Assembly (NCBI RefSeq): GCF_036320965.1 | Contig: NC_092225.1 | Span: 55,294,637 to 55,358,636, forward strand | Length of the DNA stretch: 64,000 bases | Reading direction: 5' to 3' | Origin: Panulirus ornatus | Taxonomy: Eukaryota; Arthropoda; Malacostraca; Decapoda; Palinuridae | In this document: in pieces, positions 49,511 to 59,373 of the stretch | Position numbering within the stretch: the stretch's first letter is position 1 | How the letters are laid out: each line of letters begins with the position of its first letter | Made by a program: the position numbers and the translations under genes | Notes under the pieces: model-generated | The model's database searches: none | What the model was told of the DNA's origin: nothing | The model's input: the letters and a program-made list of their open reading frames with translations, nothing else

Positions 49511-50850
49511 CACCACCGTCCAGGAAGGAGTACAGGCGAGCACAGACCATTACATGCCGCGACATACGATTCACTTTATATATCAATTCCATCACCAAGA
49601 AGTGCTGAAAAAACAGGTCTGGTCTGGCGTACGGGTCTAGCAGCTAGAGGGCTGACAACGAGATAGGGAAACCCTTTGTGATGTAATCAGATTACGTGGT
49701 TCATAACAGAGAACCACGATCGTGTCCTCGTGTTTCACCAGCCCCGGACACAGACCGGGACTGTGTGACAGGTTATTACGAAGGGGGGGGGGGGGGGGGT
49801 AACAGACTAATTGATGTAAGAGTGTGGATGATATATATATTTTTTTTTGTTTTTGAAAATCAGATTATCCGAGATCGAGGGAAAAAAAAAGAGAGAGAGA
49901 ACTGGGAGTGAATTAGCTTGAGTAATGTCCATAAACAGAGACATAATGAGCCTGTGCGAGGATGGTTGGGGGTAAAAGCGATTGTATATTAATTGACTTT
50001 TCTTCACTGGTGACCTGACCGTTACGATCTCAAAAGAAAACGTGACGTTGCTTAAGCTTTATACTAGCAGACATGGACCGACTAAGCCAAGACTCAGGTG
50101 TGCCCTTGAAAGACCAGTAGAGGTGGACACGGGTGAACAGATGTGGGGGGAGAAGAGACCTCAAAGAACGCAGTAATTCCCCTTGAGGGAGAGCCAGCCA
50201 GCGTTCCCCCCCCAAGAAAGGCGAAGAGGAGTTCTGAGCGGCAGGAGCCACCTTGGAGGAACTTCGTGCCTCCACTCGCGGTAGAAGGTAAGGCTAACAC
50301 GGTGTCTGAGTCCAGCGGATATATACAGAGCCAGAACCGTGAGATGGTCTTAGGAGGACTGAAAGAAGTAGTAGGAAGAAAATCAGAACCAGCGAGAGAA
50401 TAGACGAAATAAGAAATTCCCACAACGAAAAGAAAAGAGAAATCAGGTATTATTTTCTCTACGTTTCAGTCAAGACATAGAATCAAGGATGGTATTGGTC
50501 CATCATCATATATGAAAATAGCACCTTAAATAGTGACAATAAGAAATGGCTTACCCTCATAGCACGTAGCTCGGTGCAGTGTTCGTTGTTGCAGAGCCGC
50601 TTGCTACGCCACAGGCACAGAACATATTCCTCCCATCACTGAAAATTAGAAGAAATCAAAGGTATTCCATACCATGAAGGACCTTCAACCCTTCCTGTGA
50701 TATTTGAGCCTTTGTGCCCTGACCAGAATCCCTTGGTGAGGCCTGAGCCCCCGACAACCTGAGCCGTGGATGTCACAGCTGGAAGGCTACATCGCCACGC
50801 ATCACACTCAAGACCAAACCATGAGAGGAAGCGTTGATTCTTCCATTACG

Positions 50851-50851
<1 letters not shown>
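49511..50851. other. Unassigned stretch, no gene recognised
   Basis: Hairpins: GTAATC/GATTAC with a 1-base loop (49,683-49,695), and CGTGGTTC/GAACCACG with an 8-base loop (49,695-49,718). A G-run lies at about 49,782-49,799. At 50,030-50,420 both strands stay open for 80-110 codons (109 codons on the minus strand at 50,094-50,423; 86 on + at 50,143-50,403), with a GAAGGTAAGG splice-donor-like site at about 50,284. I recognise no protein family in either frame. It could be an unknown transposon piece or chance. Confidence 0.45.
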
Positions 50852-50905
<54 letters not shown>

Positions 50906-50969
50906 ATCCGTGGCTGCAAACCTTCGTGCCGTGGACCTCGGGCGTACACACACACACACACACACACCC
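50852..50969 (+). repeat. (GT)n and (CA)n pair, inverted
   Basis: GT at 50,852-50,904 and CA at 50,946-50,969 face each other across about 40 bp, so the single strand could fold back. Confidence 0.95.
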
Positions 50970-51116
50970 GAGCTGATGTGCGACTCCGCCCGCATCTCCT
51001 TCTCCGCAGACGGTCACTCACTATACCAACCCGTGGGCAGGCAACCCAGCTGGCCACAGATATAGCGCCACCAGACACTCGTCCGTCATCCGAGTCTAAA
51101 CTCCGTCATCAACGCC

Positions 51117-51118
<2 letters not shown>

Positions 51119-51189
<71 letters not shown>
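51119..51189 (+). repeat. (GA)n microsatellite
   Basis: Pure GA, about 71 bp. Confidence 0.98.
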
Positions 51190-51191
<2 letters not shown>

Positions 51192-51378
51192 GGACTGACG
51201 CAGCGGCTGACGTCGTACGATAATGTGAAAAATACAAGCTTTTCCCTCGTGGTGTTGTGTATGTCCTTGATGAAGGTAATGGTTATTGTCTCATTCCAGT
51301 CGTGTAGATAATGTTAGGTCTGTGTGAATGATGAGTAAAGACGTGGACAGGATGTATGAATTAATGAAAAAGAATGTA

Positions 51379-51672
51379 TGGAAAAGAAGTACTTAGATAC
51401 TTATAAATACGTTTATAAATGAAATATCTAAATACTTTTAATACGTATGTAAACGAAATACTTAAATACTTATAAATACGAATATAAAAGAAATACTTAG
51501 ATACTAATAAATACGTATATAAAAGAAATACTTGAATACTTAAAAATACGTATAAAAATACTTAAATACTTATAAACATGTATATAAAAGAAATATTTAA
51601 ATGCTTATAAATACGTATATAAAAAGATACTCAAATACCTATAAATACTTAAATAAAAGAAATACTTAAATG
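51379..51672 (+). repeat. 35-bp AT-rich minisatellite
   Basis: About eight units with a 34-35 bp step (GAAATACTT at 51,455, 51,490 and 51,525) built of AATACTTATAAATACGTATAT and AAAAGAAATACTT. Diverged by point changes and small indels. Confidence 0.88.
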
Positions 51673-51776
51673 ATATGTATAGGGTAAGTGGAAAAACGCC
51701 TTTTTTCTTCCATCGAAACAAGTTAGCTACTGACGATATCTATATCGAAGTTAGTAAGATAAGTTAGCGGGTGACT

Positions 51777-52175
51777 AGGTTTTCCGAACATGGACCAGAA
51801 TGTACACCAGATCTTTGCCGGAAGAGAAGATGGTACATGACTGGAAACTTGCCAACGTAACACCAGTTTCCAAACATGAGACAAAACTGGAAATTTTTTT
51901 TTTTTTTTTTTTTTTGCATCTGCCGTCTCATCAAAGGGAAAAGTGTGGTAGAAAGAACATTCAGAAACAGAATGTTTTGATTCGTTGAAGACGATACACT
52001 CACACCAGCCAGACATCAACACGGTTTACGAATGGAAAGATAAATGTTTGAAAGAAAAATTGATTCATTTCTTTTTTTTTTAGTCGTGTTGATGGGTCGG
52101 TGGGGGGGACTTGAGAATTCCCTCTGGTGTTAAATATTCGGATTTTCGCGCAACGCCTTTGATAAACTACTTGTT
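51777..52175 (+). pseudogene. LINE reverse transcriptase fragment, copy 1
   Basis: HDWKLANVTPVSK at 51,836-51,874 is the hallmark segment at the start of the RT domain in CR1/Jockey-like LINEs (W-K-x-A-N-V-x-P). It is preceded by a Leu-Pro-Glu-Glu turn, as usual. A T-run of about 22 bp (51,894-51,915) interrupts the following N-Y-R-P region. After it another frame gives GKSVVERTFRNRMF and, past a stop, TPARHQHG, matching the usual K-x-x-E-x-x-I-R-x-R and Q-H-G-F blocks. FSRNAFDK at 52,143-52,166 is RT motif A. At least three frameshifts and one stop make it dead. Sequence before 51,777 and after 52,175 is not recognisable as LINE. Confidence 0.75.
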
Positions 52176-52504
52176 ATTTTTTTTATTATTATTATGCAGT
52201 GACGGACGTGGCGCGGTGGGTGCAGATGCCCGAGCCAAAGGCCATCCTGCTGGATGGGAGAAAATGATGTGAGAGGAAAAGAGACGAGGAATTAATAATG
52301 GCAGCGCAGGTGTTTGCAGACCCGACTCTTAAAGGTGGAAGGGTTGTGCGAAGACGAGGAGAGAAAAAGACAGGTGAAGATGGCACGTCATTTGGCGAGG
52401 ATAAAAGACATATCTTTCCTTTTTTCTCCAAGGCTTGGAGTTCAGTGGTTACCTTTCCAGAATTCCTCACAAGCGCAGAACGTACATCCCAGGCGCCGCA
52501 GATG
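52176..52504. other. Unassigned stretch
   Basis: A T-rich tract with ATT repeats (about 52,174-52,195) and then sequence open in several frames without recognisable similarity. No exon can be supported. Confidence 0.45.
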
Positions 52505-52756
52505 AAGACCTGGACCTAAGAAGGGTTGAACGCCACGAAGTACCTGAAGATCTGGACCTAAGAAGGGTTGAACGCCACGAAGTACCTGAAGATCTGGACC
52601 TGAGAAGGGTTGAACGCCACGAAGTACCTGAAGATCTGGACCTAAGAAGGGTTGAACGCCACGAAGTACCTGAAGATCTGGACCTAAGAAGGGTTGAACG
52701 CCACGAAGTACCTGAAGATCTGGACCTAAGAAGGGTTGAACGCCACGAAGTACCTC
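52505..52756 (+). repeat. 42-bp minisatellite, coding-like period
   Basis: Six units of 42 bp, nearly identical, containing GATCTGGACCTAAGAAGG and GAACGCCACGAAGTACC. Because 42 is a multiple of 3, one + frame repeats the 14-residue DLDLRRVERHEVPE six times inside a 187-codon frame (52,435-52,998). The opposite strand is also open in two frames. The frame runs on into LINE debris, which argues against a real protein. Confidence 0.95.
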
Positions 52757-52859
52757 GATATCTTGGAAGACTTGGAGCCAACTGGTCGTGGCAGCATGTC
52801 TACCAGGACGCTTGGACGGAGTCGGTCGGCAAAGAGCATTTCCAGCCACCCAAGCATCC

Positions 52860-53090
52860 AGCAGGTCACTGGAAACAGAGGCAAGTAACCATCAGACTGG
52901 AAAGCTTGCTAATGCATCACCAGTTCCGAAAAGGAGACGGAGAAAATGCGCTTGGGACTGCCTACGTACTGCAAGGCTTTTTTTACCGTCTCGGATAAAG
53001 TGTGGGAAACAATGATTCACTGGGGAACATAGTGGAATTCTTGGAAATGAAAGACTGATGACTCAACACCATCATGACGTTCGAAATGAA
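52860..53090 (+). pseudogene. LINE reverse transcriptase fragment, copy 2
   Basis: GKLANASPVPKRRRR (about 52,899-52,943) corresponds to the W-K-x-A-N-V-x-P segment of copy 1. After a frameshift, FRKGDGENALGTAY lies where the K-K-G...N-Y-R-P segment belongs. DKVWETMI (about 52,995-53,018), NIVEFLE (53,026-53,046) and RLMTQHH (about 53,052-53,072) follow in the expected order in different frames. The copy ends in a CA/TA microsatellite at 53,101. It starts at nearly the same RT position as copy 1, 1.06 kb away, on the same strand. Confidence 0.7.
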
Positions 53091-53096
53091 ATCACA

Positions 53097-53229
<133 letters not shown>

Positions 53230-53249
53230 ACGTGTGATGTCAATAAATC

Positions 53250-53530
53250 AGTTTTTTTCCGAGAACGGAACCCCGTGCCACAGAGAGAGGTGGGCGGATA
53301 CCTTTTCCCCTGGACTGCCGATGAGCTTAAAGCTGTCTTTCTTTAAGCTGCTGCAGCAGCTTTCTAGGTCCCTACGTCCATACACATTTGGACTCGCAGA
53401 TGCTTGAGGTGAGGTGTGGACATAACGTAAAGTGGCTCTGCATAATTTTCCACCGTAAGACCGAGAATCGAAGCCGAGAATAGTAGGCGAACAGGTTGCC
53501 CACTTAGACTCCCAGTGAGCTTCGAGCTTC
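53250..53530 (-). repeat. Probable tRNA-derived SINE
   Basis: On the minus strand GAGTCTAAGTGGG (53,499-53,511) fits a tRNA A box. GGCTTCGATTCTCGG (53,461-53,475) fits a B box with one or two changes, 34-48 bp downstream as in a tRNA. A body of about 200 bp follows and contains the perfect palindrome AAGCTGCTGCAGCAGCTT (53,345-53,362). No clear tail or target duplication was found. Confidence 0.5.
53345..53362. other. Perfect 18-bp palindrome
   Basis: AAGCTGCTGCAGCAGCTT is its own reverse complement. It sits within the SINE-like body. Confidence 0.9.
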
Positions 53531-53576
53531 GACAGCTTCTTCGTCATCCATCTTTCCATGCAAGAAGCTCCTCCTC

Positions 53577-53607
53577 CTCCTCCTCCTCCTCCTCCTCCTC
53601 CTCCTCC
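53577..53607 (+). repeat. (CTC)n trinucleotide tract
   Basis: About ten CTC units. It gives the Ser run in the 100-codon frame at 53,515-53,817, which I do not regard as a gene. Confidence 0.95.
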
Positions 53608-53902
53608 GAGCTAACTCACTTTCCCCGTCCTCTAAAGCCACTGCACAAAAGCACAGCCTCGCCTCCACCGAGCAGTGATCAAACAGCCCGCCAAACTGCC
53701 CGTCTCAGCCAGTGCTGCCATCCAGAAATTTTAAATCCCGCTAGATTCGCCTCCAAAAAAAAAAAACCTCTCGATGAAGACCCAGGTTTGGAACACGTCA
53801 GGATAGGACGAACGTGAAATAAAGTGTGTCATTATATATATCATAGTTTCATGATTTATGTTAAGACAATGCGTATGTTCGCTACCTGGTCATATTTCGT
53901 AC

Positions 53903-53906
<4 letters not shown>
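53608..53906. other. Unassigned stretch
   Basis: I see no gene, RNA or repeat apart from an A-run at about 53,755-53,766. Confidence 0.45.

Positions 53907-53963
<57 letters not shown>
53907..53963 (+). repeat. (AT)n microsatellite
   Basis: Pure AT, about 57 bp. Confidence 0.97.
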
Positions 53964-53967
<4 letters not shown>

Positions 53968-54019
53968 TTTGCATTATATATTATTGAGAAATTAGCAGTT
54001 CAAAGTGCTCGTCCTCGTC

Positions 54020-54120
54020 GTGCCGTCCAGATGTAGTGGACGCTGAAGCAGGTCAACGCCCCCGTAAACTGTGTCGGTTCCAATCCTGCTCGCAGTGTTC
54101 GCTGGCATTTCGTAATCAAA
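54020..54120 (+). repeat. tRNA-like SINE head
   Basis: TGTAGTGGACG (54,032-54,042) resembles an A box, and GGTTCCAATCC (54,076-54,086) differs at one base from the B box GGTTCGANTCC. The distance of 44 bp is that of a tRNA. The stems of a full cloverleaf do not pair well, so this is a relic or SINE head and not a working tRNA gene. Confidence 0.45.
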
Positions 54121-55001
54121 GCGAGATTATATACATTTTTTTTTTTGACATTTCTTTTTAGTCCATCACGTATTGCCGGAATTGCATTTGCCAATTTTGT
54201 GTTTCCCGTCGGTATTGGTGATTGGCTCGTCGCAGCGCCTCAACGGGCCGGATGGTCGCTTCGCTTCAGCGCTTGTAGTTGAGACACACGAAGAACCAAC
54301 CCTGTAGATCCGGCCTCAGCTCCTTGAATGGTGGGGGGGTTGAGTCTGACGCATCTCTGCCCTTGATGACTCCACTCCACAAACTCTCCAGTTGATGACA
54401 GTTAGGTCCTTCCACTGGCTTTCACTGACATCAATATCATCCGAGGGTACTTGTAGTTAAGAGGTGTTAACGACTCCTTCATACTATGAAGTGCATTGTT
54501 GACAGAGAGTAGAGACATCTTGTGAATTTGTACAGTGTTGGGGACAGTCTTGGTCGAACTTCTGACACCAAAGTGAACTTAACGCATCTGTCCACGAATG
54601 GTCCCTGTTGGTCAGCAGACAGGTTAGCCACATTCCTCCAAGACCCCCCCCTCCACCCACCCGGCCGCCGCCGCTTGCTGCTGGAGCTGATACCTTGAGT
54701 GTGGTTTGCGATGAAGGACATCTTCCTTGTTCCCTCCTCTGGAGGAGGACACATCCGATGGTGGCCAGACTACTCGCTGAACTGTGGACTTTTAGCTAAA
54801 GTGGCGTAGCGTCGCCAAGCAACTTCGTTGGATTCATCTCTTTTTTTTTTCAATTCGTTGAACGTCTTTTTAAAAGAGGCAGGAAAAACTGTATGTTGGG
54901 CAAGTTAGTGCCATCATCATACATCGAATATAACAATATATCTGTGTAGCTCTTCACGCTGTGTCACACAGTATTAAAGTGAGCCTTCTGTTCTAGCCGT
55001 C
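54121..55001. other. Unassigned stretch
   Basis: A T-run at 54,137-54,147 may be the tail of the SINE-like piece. CCCCCCCTCCACCCACCCGG lies at about 54,645-54,664. Several open frames occur on both strands, none recognisable. Confidence 0.45.
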
Positions 55002-55054
55002 GCTTGTCAGTTCTTGCAACAGCTGCTGTTGCAAAGCCACTGAGTTTGACAAGC
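55002..55054. other. Nested hairpin
   Basis: Outer arms GCTTGTCA (55,002-55,009) and TGACAAGC (55,047-55,054) enclose inner arms TTGCAACAG (55,014-55,022) and CTGTTGCAA (55,026-55,034) with a 3-base loop. All 17 pairs are perfect, with an asymmetric internal loop of 4 and 12 bases. It could be a foldback element end or a structured RNA; nothing else identifies it. Confidence 0.75.
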
Positions 55055-55819
55055 TTCAACTATCGTTAGTGGGTCATGGCTTTCGTCAGTCATGTAGTAA
55101 AATTTGTAAGCTACTTCTCGTAAAGATTATATTTCATTGTTATTCATTTCGTTTATTTGTCTATGACCGAGGCTCCAGTCACGGACAGAAGTCCACCTCA
55201 AGGCCAAGCCTTAACTGAACTATAGAGAGGTTAATGAAAGGGATAGAAAGAGACAAGGGAAAGTATTTAATAGTTAATAGAGCGTAGTAGGAACCTTTTG
55301 CTCAGCTATAAGACATTTGAAAAGCTACCCAAAAAAAAATGATGTGGTAAATGCAATGACTAACAATACTTTTAATACTTTTAATACTTTTAATAACAAT
55401 ACTTTTAACCAGGCAGGTTGTAAATGCCTCAGTGATCTGTGTCGTGAATAGACCAGTCCTGCGTCATGATTTGTCCTATCCATAGAACAATGGAGCTTCA
55501 ACTTCTTCCCCTTCATCGCCTGGGTCCAGGGAAGGGCATTCTGTTTACTGTAATGGGACTCACCTGGTTCGCACTTTCCGATAGAATTTCCGTGGTGGTA
55601 TATATGCTCTCTGTACCATTTTCTTCTCGGTTCTTTTTTTCTCTCTCCCCGCCGGCAGTTGAGCCGGAGGGCAAGGTGGGTGGGTGGCTGCTTAACTATC
55701 CTCTGTTGCTCCACCAAGATGTTGATCGCAGATGGCTTCGTTATAGACCATCAGGTCTCATGTTATCTGTCCTTTCTGTGTACTAACCTGCCTGACTGTT
55801 GGCCACCTCTCACCATCCT
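55055..55819. other. Unassigned stretch
   Basis: A short run of CTTTTAATA units (about 55,369-55,407) lies here. The minus strand is open for 130 codons (55,325-55,717) but ends in repeat-derived Leu-Lys-Val runs and matches nothing I know. Confidence 0.45.
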
Positions 55820-56215
55820 GCGAGCAGGCTGCCTGCCCCCTCACTTTCCAGCCTGCAGGCCGCCTGCCCCCTCACTTTCCAGCCTGCAGGCCGCCTGCCC
55901 CTCACCTCCCAGCCTGCAGGCGGCTTACCCTCATCTTCCAGCCTACAGTCGGCCTTCCCCTCCCCTTCCAGCCTGCAAGCCGCCCGCCCCTCATCTTCCA
56001 GCGTGCAAGCGGCCTGCCCCTCACCTCCCAGCCTGCAGGCGGCTTACCCTCATCTTCCAGCCTGCAGGCGGTCTGCCCCTCACCTTCCAGCATGCAGGCG
56101 GCCTTCCCCCTTACATTCCAGCTTGCAGATGGCCTGCCCCCTTACCTTCCAGCCTGCAGGCGGCCTTCCACCTTACCTTCCAGCCTGCAGGCGGCCTACC
56201 CCTCACCTGGCTGGT
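55820..56215 (+). repeat. 30-31 bp minisatellite (TTCCAGCCTGCAGGC)
   Basis: About thirteen diverged units with CCTGCAGG at 55,852, 55,883 and 55,913. The Pro/Ala/Leu-rich frames of 186 and 209 codons are this array. Confidence 0.92.
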
Positions 56216-56556
56216 ATAAACCACCACAGTAAACTTAGGGTCGCGCCACACGAGGGAGACAGTCAACATGTAACTTTTAAAGCTTCGAGAAGTTGGACAT
56301 TAACCATTTCTCGCAAACACCACAATTTTGATTTTATTCCACGTCTGGGTTTTCTTTTACGTTTCTCAATTCCATTTTGCTTTACATTTATTACACTTTG
56401 TTCTTTGTTGTTTTATTTCAATTATTAATTTATTTGATATCAATCAAAGGATTTATATATTTTTTGTTTCATTCGTATCCTCAGTTCTTTAATACATGAA
56501 GATCTGAATTGGTAGCCACAGAGTCTGGTGGAACCCGTACGTTTGTTTCTGACACT

Positions 56557-56562
<6 letters not shown>
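56216..56562. other. Unassigned AT-rich stretch
   Basis: T-rich with many TTTA and TTTC runs (56,330-56,470). No feature recognised. Confidence 0.5.

Positions 56563-56616
<54 letters not shown>
56563..56616 (+). repeat. (CT)n microsatellite
   Basis: Pure CT, about 54 bp. Confidence 0.98.
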
Positions 56617-56619
<3 letters not shown>

Positions 56620-56629
56620 GAGGTGCTGG

Positions 56630-56850
56630 TCCTCCACTTGGGAAGGTTTTATCCTGGCCTGACCATTGTGATACTGGCCCATCCCACATTTGGGATGGTA
56701 TGTCCGAGGCCTGACCCATGTGATACAAGTCATCCCACAATTGGGAAGACGTGTTCCGGGACTGCCGTAGGAGACTGGTCATCCCACATTTGGGATGGTG
56801 TCCCGGGACTGACCTAAGACGCTGGCCATCCCACATTTGGGATGGTGGGT
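56630..56850 (+). repeat. 49-bp tandem repeat with conserved hairpin
   Basis: Each unit holds CATCCCACATTTGGGATG, an inverted repeat with 7-bp arms and a 4-base loop. It is found near 56,680, 56,730 (one arm mutated), 56,779 and 56,827, a step of about 48-51 bp. Between them are diverged GGACTGACC..GAC.CTGG segments. The hairpin is better conserved than the linkers. Confidence 0.85.
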
Positions 56851-57189
56851 TTAAAACCTCTGGAACCCTGCTCGACCCAATGAACTCTGGTAAACTTTAT
56901 GTTTCCCCTCGGTGACTACGACTCAAAGTTCCAGTCCCTCTCCGCTTCATGGCCGTGTTCCAGGAGGTTTCCATGCCTAGTGGGTCGTAGTCCTGCCAGT
57001 GGGTTGGCCTGGAAGGCGCCCACATGGCCTGTGTAAAATACCACCTTTGAAATAGATATTGGTATCAGTGGACCTCTCCCCCCTGGCTGCGTGCTTCAGT
57101 GGCCTCCTCCTGCAGGGGGCAGTCTGGGGGGGCGGCGGCCCCCATCGTGGGGCGTCGCGTCCTGCACCCCCTGCTGAGGGGCGCGTCCT
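56851..57189. other. Unassigned stretch
   Basis: No gene, RNA or named repeat recognised. GC-rich toward the right. Confidence 0.45.
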
Positions 57190-57560
57190 CCCCTGCTGGC
57201 CGGCCACTAACACCACCACCACCCACTGCTAACACCACCCTCCCCACTAACACCACCACCACCACCCACTGATAACACCACCCGCCCCACTAACACCACC
57301 ACCACCACCCACTGATAACACCACCGGCCACACTATCACCGCCACCCACTGATAACACCGCCCTCCCCACTAACACCACCACCACCCACCGATACCACCA
57401 CCATCCCCACTATCACCGCCATCCACTGCTAACACCATCGTCCTCACTATCACCTCGCCCACTGCTAACATCACCATCCCCACTACTACCACCATCCACT
57501 GCTAACACTACCATCCCCACTACCACCACCACCCACTGATACCACCACTATCACGTAACG
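57190..57560 (+). repeat. CCACTAACACCACC-type minisatellite
   Basis: Degenerate units of roughly 20-45 bp built from CCCACTGATAACACCACC and CCCACTAACACCACCACC. Unit length varies with the number of ACC triplets. Confidence 0.88.
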
Positions 57561-58076
57561 CTGTTTCCTCCCACTGATGTCGCCACTGAAAAAAAAAAAA
57601 ATCATTGGCTCGTCTCTCTCACCACTCACGAGCGCCACCACCTGAATAGGCTCTCTCGCCACCATCATCAACCACTGACACGTATGTCTCCCTCACCACC
57701 ACCCACCACCTCCACCACCACCACCACCAGGTCCAGACATCAACATCATGACAGGCTACCACCACCTCCACCACACACGCACATCATCACCACCGCACAT
57801 TGGCTTCATCAGCTCTCTCCAACATCCTCACCAGCTGATGCCCGCCACACCTGCACCCACCGACACCAGCACGCCACCAACACCTGCACGCCATCGCCAA
57901 CATCACCAACACTTGCACGCGAGTCACCAACACCTCCACGCCACCAACACCACCTGCACGCCATCACCAACACCAGCACGCCGCTACCAACACCTGCACA
58001 TCAAGGCATCAACACCTGCACAGCAGCCACCAGCTCGTGCAGCCTCCAGCACCTGCACACCAGCCATCAGCACCAA
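57561..58076 (+). repeat. CAC/CCA-rich low-complexity stretch
   Basis: A CCA tract (57,697-57,730) and degenerate CACCAACACCTGCACGCC repeats (57,870-58,010). The Thr/Pro/His-rich open frames on + are repeat-derived. Confidence 0.85.
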
Positions 58077-58195
58077 CACCCACCACACTAGCCAGCCTCC
58101 CCAACATCTACCACCACCACCACCCACCACACTAGCCAGCCTCCCCAACATCTACCACCACCACCACCCACCACACTAGCCAGCCTCCCCAACAT
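58077..58195 (+). repeat. 44-bp tandem repeat, about 2.7 units
   Basis: CACTAGCCAGCCTCCCCAAC at 58,086, 58,130 and 58,174, an exact 44-bp step with nearly no divergence, which suggests a young triplication. Confidence 0.95.
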
Positions 58196-58398
58196 ACCGT
58201 CGTGTCCAGTTGTTGTCATCTGGCAACAAATCAGTCTCATGTATCTTTTTCAGAAACTTTCGTCTTCCATTTGAATATATCATAACTTTCGGTTACTCTC
58301 CCGTCATGAAGGCATTAAAGTGCGGCGCAACATTTCCCTCGGCTGAACGATTGTTTCGGAGATGAACACTCTGTTGTGGCGTCGTAAGCGTTGCACTG

Positions 58399-58401
<3 letters not shown>
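58196..58401. other. Unassigned short stretch
   Basis: Nothing recognised. Confidence 0.45.

Positions 58402-58467
<66 letters not shown>
58402..58467 (+). repeat. (GA)n microsatellite
   Basis: Pure GA, about 66 bp. Confidence 0.98.
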
Positions 58468-58470
<3 letters not shown>

Positions 58471-58559
58471 TGGTTCCAGGCCTCACCTTCCTTGCTGGAC
58501 TTTCAGCACTCAGGATATACTGTATTGCTCGGCAACCTTCTCCTGTCTTTGTCTTATCT

Positions 58560-59062
58560 GGAAACTGGACACACATGTTGCCTCTGGAAGGTTGCTGGAC
58601 ACACACATGTTGCCTCTGGAAGGTTGCTGGACACACACGCTACCACTGGAAGGTTGCTGGACACACACGCTACCACTGGAAGGTTGCTGGACACACACGC
58701 TACCACTGGAAGGTTGCTGGACACACACACGCTACCACTGGCAGGTTACTGGACACACACGCTACCACTGGAAGGTTGCTGGACACTCACGCTACCACTG
58801 GAAGGTTGCTGGACACACACGCTACCACTGGAAGGTTGCTGGACACACACGCTACCACTGGAAGGCTGCTGGACACACACGCTACCACTGGAAGGTTACT
58901 GGACACACACACGCTACCACTGGAAGGTTACTGGACACACACGCTACCACTGGAAGGTTACTGGACACACACACGCTACCACTGGAAGGTTACTGGACAC
59001 ACACACGCTACCACTGGAAGGTTACTGGACACACACACATTACCTCTGGAAGGTTTCCAGAC
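58560..59062 (+). repeat. 30-32 bp minisatellite (GGTTGCTGGACACACACGCT)
   Basis: About sixteen units. The basic unit is 30 bp; those with an extra CA are 32 bp. The first two and last units read ATGTTGCCTCTGG or ATTACCTCTGG and mark the diverged edges. Early units have GGTTGC and late units GGTTAC, so the array grew in two blocks. The 273-, 250- and 236-codon frames come from it. Confidence 0.95.
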
Positions 59063-59373
59063 ACGTCACATCAGAAGACAGGCACTCTCTGCCAACCTTG
59101 GAACTCCTTACCTCTCGGGACATTGTGGTACTGGTGGTGGTGAGTGGCTGGTGGTGGTGGGTGGTGGTACGTGGGGAACATGAGTTCTGCTGGCACCTTT
59201 GAAAGTGGCATGGTCCCTTATCACTTGGAACTCACCTTCGGCCTCAACTTTTCCACCGGTACCTTTTGCCAAGTCGGTCCATGGTACACATTCTGGAACT
59301 GAAAGTAGATATTTGGTGCAGCTGGAAACCTGACCACCTCTTGCTTCTTTGCCTACCGTTGGCACATCCGCCC
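59063..59373. other. Unassigned stretch
   Basis: GGTGGTGGTGG patches at about 59,131-59,167. No gene recognised. Confidence 0.45.

Noticed and set aside
49073..49666. 197-codon Pro/Arg-rich frame
   Set aside because: It is the 26-bp minisatellite translated; tandem CTACAGG looks like splice acceptors but is only the repeat unit.
54020..54120. Functional tRNA gene
   Set aside because: Box-like motifs are present at the right spacing, but the acceptor and anticodon stems do not pair well and the B box has a changed core base.
55659..56428. 186- and 209-codon frames with LPACRRPAPHL-like repeats
   Set aside because: They are the 30-31 bp minisatellite read in two frames at once.
58362..59202. 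236-273 codon open frames with GHTRYHWKV or DTHATTGRLL repeats
   Set aside because: They come from a (GA)n array plus the 30-bp minisatellite; all three frames are open over the same DNA.
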